Shown here in pieces: positions 58,575 to 64,000 of a stretch of 64,000 bases of DNA. Position numbers and translations under genes: made by a program. The DNA comes from Lolium rigidum (taxonomy: Eukaryota; Streptophyta; Magnoliopsida; Poales; Poaceae): contig NC_061514.1 of the NCBI RefSeq assembly GCF_022539505.1, forward strand, positions 333,915,090 through 333,979,089, written 5' to 3'. How positions within the stretch are numbered: position 1 is the first letter of the stretch; each line of letters starts with the position of its first letter. The notes beneath the pieces were generated by a model. The model saw nothing but the letters and a program-made list of their open reading frames with translations, ran no database searches and had not been told where the DNA came from.

Positions 58575-60017
58575 TGTTGACGTCAGAAACCCACCGGCGG
58601 GCAGCGACGGGCAACACAGTAGAGCCGGGAACAACTAGGGCTGCGGCTGGCCCCAGTCCCTCAGAGCGACGGCCCGCAAAGCCTCCTGGTCACACGTCCG
58701 ATGCTATCGCAAGGGCGTGCCACCTGACCTATACCTGGCCGGGAAGGTGTTGGATGATGCCTCGCTTAGTTTCTGCAGGGCATACACGTAAACGTTAAAT
58801 ACGAGCCTCGATCGGCTCTCGAGGTTATCTGTGAATCGGCTCAAAGAGCCGATCCACCCATGATTCGTACAAGGTGTCCGAATATATGGTGGTCCTGCTT
58901 GATCAAGATAAAGCTAATGCGATCTACGACGATTTAGGGTTTTCACCGCATAATCGGATCATCCTACTCACGATTGGGCCTCGCGCTCGCGTACGGTGAT
59001 CGTAAGCCGATCCTAGACGGGGCCTAAAAACCAACACGAGGTTGATCCTCGGAACATCCTGTCTAGGGCTAGCAAACTTCACCCTACACGCCGCTGGATC
59101 CTCCAACCCTTTGTAAGGCCTAACTATTGCAGATGTTAAACTAATCCTTGCAGAACAAGGAGCAACCGTAACGGATCGGATCTACTAAACTATGATCAAG
59201 CGTGGTGCCGCCCCTACACCTAAGATAGGTGTAAGGGCGGCTAGATGTATAAGGGTTGCACTACGATAGCATATGATACGAAGAACAATGCTAACCCTAA
59301 CACATCTAAGATAACTACGTTGCTCGCCATCAAAAAGGCTTCGGCCACGAGCAACGCATGAACAACGAGATAGGCTTGTGCTTGCCTAGATCGCAAGATG
59401 CGATCTAGGCAGCATGGTGCTTCTGAGGAAAACCCTCGAGACGAAGGAGTTGGCGATGCGCCGAGATTTGTTTGTGTTGAACGTTGGTTGTTGTTTATTT
59501 CATAAACCCTAGATACATATTTATAGTCCAAGGGACTTTCTAATTGAGGCGTGCACCTAACCGTGCACGGGCTAAACTCTATCTGTTAATTCTAAACACG
59601 ATGCGATCTACTATATTTACAGATATACGGGCAATCTAGCCCAAACTCTTAGCGCAAGGCCGCTTCAAAGACGCTCCACGTGTAATCTTCAAAGCCCATC
59701 CTCACTTACGGCCCATCTCCTGATTTGGCCAAAATCTGGTGATAACACATGCCCCCTGGTTTTGGTAATGATAATTTCAAAACCACTCTGTTTTTTCTTC
59801 GAAGGGTCATGTCGTGGCAGAGCAGAACCGTCGCGAGTATGTTTCATCATGACGACTTGCCTTCCCAACTTCTCCGCACGATTTGACAGTTTTGGCACCA
59901 CGTCCTCGAAAGCTGCTCGAAAATTAAATCTCCATCTCCTTTTATTTAACCGCATCGAACAGTTCTCCTCTTCATCCTCTTCGCATTAGCACTTCCAAAA
60001 AGCCCTTTTCTGCCACC

Positions 60018-60542
60018 ATGTCTTCCTCTTCTTCTTCTTCATCGGGTCTTTCTGCCCAGTCCACCCCCTTCCGCGAGCCGACGCCGGAGTGGAACCCGGA
60101 GGAGGCCCATGCGGCCAACATCCGCCGCGCCATCGAGGCCGGGGACGAGCCGAGCCACAACTTCTCCAGCTGGTCAGAGGACGACAAGTCCCTGACCGAC
60201 GGGGAGAGCGACCTCTGTTTCCTCGCCCATGGGGAATCGGAGGAGGAAAGTGACGACGATCGCTTTCCCTGGGACGGGGTCACCTCCTCCGAGGAGGCGA
60301 AGGAGGAGGAGGAGGAGGAGGAGGAGGACGACAGCTCCTCCGACGAGCCGCCGGCCAAGCGCCACTGCCCCTGGCCCGGGAACCTCAGCGACTTCGACAG
60401 CGACGATGACGACGCTGATGAGGAGGACGAGGACAACGCGGGTCCTGCCGGTGGTCGCTACAGCAGCGACGACGAGCCGGTCGGGAGCAGCGCCGACAAC
60501 GGCGACGACGACGACGACGACGAGGGCAGCAACGGCCCCTAG
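60018..60542 (+). CDS. Antisense Ser-rich acidic ORF of Tat element C
   Basis: Intact 174-codon frame running opposite to gag, near the 3' LTR. It has a near-ideal start context (GCCACCATG), a Ser-rich N-terminus (MSSSSSSSSGLSAQSTPFRE), a middle segment HNFSSWSEDDKSLTDGESD, a FPWDGVTSSEEAKEEEEEEE stretch and a long Asp/Glu-rich C-terminal half with short basic islands (PPAKRHCPWPG). No signal peptide or membrane segment; likely disordered. A TATA-like TTTTATTTAACC lies about 75 bp upstream, also present in element A. The counterpart in A is frameshifted. Antisense ORFs in this place are known in Tat/Grande-lineage elements; function unknown. Confidence 0.75.
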   Translation: MSSSSSSSSGLSAQSTPFREPTPEWNPEEAHAANIRRAIEAGDEPSHNFSSWSEDDKSLTDGESDLCFLAHGESEEESDDDRFPWDGVTSSEEAKEEEEEEEEDDSSSDEPPAKRHCPWPGNLSDFDSDDDDADEEDEDNAGPAGGRYSSDDEPVGSSADNGDDDDDDEGSNGP

Positions 60543-60639
60543 ATAGGATCTTAGCCTAGGGCCAGTAGTGGTAGACGGGGCAATGTATCCCCTAGGACTT
60601 CCTTTTGAGAGCAATCAGCTCTTTATGTAAGAAATCTCG

Positions 60640-62330
60640 TTTATCAATGAAGAATTTCCCCAATTTGATCTTGCCGATTTCTTTTATGATAATTTAGCCG
60701 ATTGTCCTTCGTACTGATTCTGCCGATTGTCAATTCGGTCAATGCTTAATGAGCCGATGGCAACGCATCGGTCTCTCACGATAAATTCCGAGATAGATCC
60801 ATCCGGACCCCCAAACTCCCGGTCAAACGAGGCCAAGCCACAATCGTGCAAACCCTAGATCTTGTAAATGCAGATCCAACAGAATGGAATGTTAAACTTA
60901 GCGGCAAAACTCCTGAAATAATGTCCAGTCTCCTCATTAACTTTAAATTTCAGACATTCTTCTGCCGCATCCTTCTCTTCCAGATCCTCTTTGCCTTCAG
61001 GAGAGCCCTAGGACTGTTCGTCGGATCAACTCAAACGTCGAAGCTGCCACTTCTGCAGAACAGGCATCACTTGTCCACAAATTCCCTTGTGATAGTCTGC
61101 AGTGATGTTTATAATCCTGCTCTGTTTTCTTACAGCAACCATCTCTCAAAATCAAATTGAGATGCAGAGCCAACCGATTTCAGCAAAATCGGCTCCTTAT
61201 AGCAAAGGATCTTTCGTGGCAAGCTGCCCCCCGAGCCTCAGTCGGGGCGAGAATAGCGATGGAGCCGACCAAGTCGGCCATCCTCGGTTTCCAACTCGTA
61301 GTGCAGAATCAGCCGATTCCAACAAAATCGGTTCTTCAGAGTGAAGAAATTTCAGGGCGAGCTGCCCCCCGAGCTTCTCCAGCTCAAATCTTGCGCCTTG
61401 CTGATCAGATCGGCTCATCATCTTTGGCAGGCTGATGCAACTTCCGGTGAGGATGTCTTGAATTTCTGATGCCCTCCAAAACTCTGGACGTAACAACCCC
61501 TGGAAGTGACAGCTACCAAGTCACCACCTTGGTCAAGCCTCGAGGCAAAAACGTTACGACCGATTGCTTCGTCATCGGGCTGTTCTCCTGGTCCTAGAAG
61601 AGATATGCTCCCTTCGTTAGGCTCATCCTTACCACGACTTGCATGTTTATGCTGCTCTTGTCGTTAGTCGGGGTTACGATCCTCAATCTTGCAGATCCTG
61701 GTCCTAGAAGATGTCATGTTTATGCTTGCTAGCACCGCCGAACTTGAAGACTTGCCAATGGGAGTTAGGGGTCCTTGAAGAGAGGATTCGAGTCACCAAA
61801 CCATTCCATTGAGGGGGTTCCTCCAGTAGAGCTTCTCCATGTAACTCGATAACTGCTCCATTGGGCTTCTTGAGTCGATGGCCATGCATCGGCTTTTCAT
61901 CCTTAAGTCGATGTCTGCACATCAGCTGTGCTTAAAAATTTTGGATTTTTCACGGCCGGTTTGCTCATGTATCGGCCCCCATACTTTATCAGAGAATATA
62001 TCTTGACTTGCTTCAAACTCCGTATCCTCGTGTTCTATCCTTCTATGTGCCCCCCGAGCCGATTCTGTTAAGTAATTGATGGTATCGGCTCTTCAGGCAT
62101 CTTTTGGATCAATGCTGAACACAGACAAAACGTATGTCGAGGATAATTTTGGCCGATTGCTAGAATCGGCCTCATTTTCCATTGTAATGCTTGACGATGG
62201 TTTGCAACTTCTTGGATTTCCGCTGTAGCTACGTGACATGCTTGAGATGAGACCTTTTCTTTCCATTTTTTGGGGCCGATCGCAGGGATCGGCCTCGCCA
62301 CGTACGTCCATTGTCTTGGACGTTGCTACT
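60640..62330 (-). other. GCCGAT-rich non-coding part of Tat element C
   Basis: No protein similarity found on either strand apart from the tail of gag. The hexamer GCCGAT or its complement ATCGGC occurs very often, frequently as pairs that could form hairpins, as in element A at 40560-41500. The protease present at this place in element A is missing. Confidence 0.65.
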
Positions 62331-63409
62331 CTGTCAGGCTCATGGACACCATGTTTGTATCAGCCGATGCCTCTGCATCGGCTTTTGTCTGCTTAGGGCG
62401 CCACACTTTCCTGGTAGGGCGCGCCTTTGTCTCCAATGTTTGCTGAATTTTCACGGCCAAATCGGGCCGTGCCTTCCTCAACGTGTACAGGTGCACGTGC
62501 CTCGGCTTCTTCCAGGTTTCGCAGCCGCTGCACCCTACGCTTCTGAGAATGGCTGAGTCCATCAGGGCACCACCTTGGTCGGTGATACCTATCTTCTTCT
62601 CCATCTGACTCCTCGAAGTCTTCTTCTTGAGATGACTCAGCTCATTTATTCTGAGGTGGGAGAGGCCCTAGACGCTCGAACACTGAAACCTCATTTGCCT
62701 TCTTCCTTTGCTGTTTGCATTCTGGGCAGTTCTCGATTGTTGGCAATCGGCTCATTCCTGAGTCCCAGCAATGTTTGAAGAAAGGACAGTCCCAGTGCCT
62801 ATCCATGTCATCCTGCTCCCTTGACCTCCCTCTAGCGTGACGATTGTACCCGTCGTTGTTTCTATCATGCCGACGGTACCTCCTGTCCCCTGCATCAGAC
62901 CGACAATTTCTCTCATCATCTACGTCGTAGCGCCGACGTCGGTCGTACTGCTGCTCATATTTGTTGAGGAGATGCGCGGAGAGTGGACGTTGATACCGCA
63001 CGCTTCTCACTTCCTCCTCTGTCGGGTACCGTCTGTCATCATCTTGGGGCCGGTCGCGTGGATCGGCCTCCTCTTTATCCTTGCCACGGGAGTGGCTGCT
63101 TTCTGCTTCATCTTTGCCATGGCGGCTTGCAAGCCCTGCCATGTTGACACCAAAGGAGAACTCTGGCTCGCATATGGAGTGGCTGAGATCCACCATGTTG
63201 ACGCCAGGCAACGGACGTGTGTTTCCATTGAGCTTGATACCGTGCGAACGGGTCTTCTCGAAGGAGCCGATGAGTTCGGCTTCGAGGGCTGCCTTGATCT
63301 CGTCATGCTTCTTCTTGAGCTCGTCAGGCAGATCCTCGTACTTGACCGGGGTGCTTTCCGCCATCTCGGATGTAGATGGCGATGCGGTGGATGTCGAAGA
63401 TTGTCTCAC
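62330..63409 (-). pseudogene. Shortened Gag of Tat element C
   Basis: A 255-codon frame (63409-62642) starts right inside the 5' LTR: MAESTPVKYEDLPDELKKKH, then RPLPGVNMVDLSHSICEPEF, an Arg/Asp-rich part (YQRPLSAHLLNKYEQQYDRR), and the Cys/His cluster CPFFKHCWDSGMSRL...NCPECKQ. Compared with element A the capsid core (FGWYTSLPPN, HIRYHSEASE) is absent, so the frame joins the N-terminal segment directly to the nucleocapsid-like end. The rest (62604-62326) continues in another frame. It cannot form a normal capsid. Confidence 0.8.
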
Positions 63410-64000
63410 CGGGCGTGCCAGAATGTGTTGACGTCAGAAACCCACCAGCGGGCAGCGACGGGCAACACAGTAGAGCCGGGAACAACTAGGGCTGCGGCTG
63501 GCCCCAGTCCCTCAGAGCGACGGCCCGCAAAGCCTCCTGGTCACACGTCCGATGCTATCGCAAGGGCGTGCCACCTGACCTATACCCGGCCGGGAAGGTG
63601 TTGGATGATGCCTCGCTTAGTTTCCTGCAGGGCATACACGTAAACGTTAAATACGAGCCTCGATCGGCTCTCAGGTTATCCTGTGAATCGGCTCAAAGAG
63701 CCGATCCACCCATGATTCGTACAAGGTGTCCGAATATATGGTGGTCCTGCTTGATCAAGATAAAGCTAATGCGATCTACGATGATTTAGGGTTTTCACCG
63801 CATAATCGGATCATCCTACTCACGATTGGGCCTCGCGCTCGCGTACGGTGATCGTAAGCCGATCCTAGACAGGGCCTAAAAACCAACACGAGGTTGATCC
63901 TCGGAACATCCTGTCTAGGGCTAGCAAACTTCACCCTACACGCCGCTGGATCCTCCAACCCTTTGTAAGGCCTAACTATTGCAGATGTTAAACTAATCCT

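Larger units (their letters stand above)
34768..64000 (-). mobile_element. Athila-type gypsy element, minus strand (incomplete at right)
   Basis: It runs from its left (3') LTR at 34768 to its right (5') LTR at 57909, and continues past the window because that LTR is split by a Tat element. Order in element sense: LTR, primer-binding site (57897-57883), gag (57823-55664), protease (48442-47946), ORF3/env-like (47256-46044), 3' non-coding region, polypurine tract (36183-36169), LTR. No reverse transcriptase, RNase H or integrase is present, so it depended on a relative. Three insertions have enlarged it: Tat A, the outer Helitron and Tat C. It sits in the copia reverse transcriptase; its own target duplication cannot be checked. 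Confidence 0.9.
58575..64000 (-). mobile_element. Tat-type gypsy element C (right LTR incomplete)
   Basis: Left LTR 58575-59747 (1173 bp, starts TGTTGACGTC, ends GATAACA); right LTR from 63426 to beyond the window. The two LTRs differ at only a few sites where they overlap, so it is a recent insertion. The internal region is only 3678 bp: a shortened gag (63409-62330, minus), no protease or pol, a GCCGAT-rich non-coding part, and an intact antisense ORF (60018-60542, plus). Primer-binding-site-like sequence GGCACGCCCGGTGAGAC next to the right LTR. It shares structure and sequence with element A, but is a different subfamily. Confidence 0.9.

Noticed and set aside
62837..63643. 268-codon plus-strand frame
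   Set aside because: Antisense shadow of the gag of Tat element C, extending into its LTR.

Overview
This window is a stack of nested transposable elements from a large grass genome, most likely a pooid grass (wheat, barley, rye, oat or ryegrass relatives). The repeat families point there: Athila- and Tat-type gypsy elements, a CACTA element with TNP2 and a Ulp1-bearing second gene, Helitrons ending in CTAG, and short Stowaway- and Tourist-like MITEs. I recognise one host gene, a five-exon annexin at 17535-18925 (+). I saw no tRNA, rRNA or CRISPR. A run of exactly 100 N (16965-17064) is a scaffold gap just upstream of the annexin.

Left part (1-16964). A 3' piece of a Tat-type LTR (1-533) is followed by a degenerate minus-strand gypsy element (534-14355). 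Its polypurine tract (7719-7730) and its tRNA-Met-type primer-binding site (10551-10562) are visible. That element carries a 5'-truncated LINE with a 15-bp target duplication and a 5.2-kb Helitron (2208-7434, minus). A second LTR copy of the same family follows (14356-16681), then a truncated Athila-like LTR that runs into the gap.

Middle (17065-34767). The annexin is followed 640 bp downstream by a copia element on the minus strand (3' LTR 19569-19817). A 13.1-kb CACTA transposon (21180-34305, target duplication ACC) interrupts its reverse transcriptase; removing the CACTA restores the copia reading frame. The CACTA holds a broken TNP2 transposase, several tandem-repeat arrays, small accessory ORFs and a broken second gene with a Ulp1-type cysteine protease domain whose His, Asp and Cys are all readable.

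Right part (34768-64000). An Athila element on the minus strand (left LTR 34768-36167, right LTR from 57909, extending past the window) is also inserted in the copia. It has gag, a protease with a DLG active site and an Athila ORF3/env-like gene, but no reverse transcriptase or integrase. It carries three insertions: a Tat-type element A (38522-46042, TSD ACCCC) at the stop codon of ORF3; a 7.2-kb Helitron (48443-55663) between gag and protease; and a second Tat-type element C (58575 to past the end) in its right LTR. The Helitron holds a second, oppositely oriented Helitron (49458-52773), which in turn holds a SINE-like insertion. Elements A and C share an antisense gene for a Ser-rich acidic protein, intact in C (60018-60542) and frameshifted in A. 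Both also have many short GCCGAT/ATCGGC inverted repeats.

The relative order of insertion can be read from the nesting: copia; then CACTA and Athila; then Tat A, Tat C and the outer Helitron; then the inner Helitron; then the SINE-like copy.
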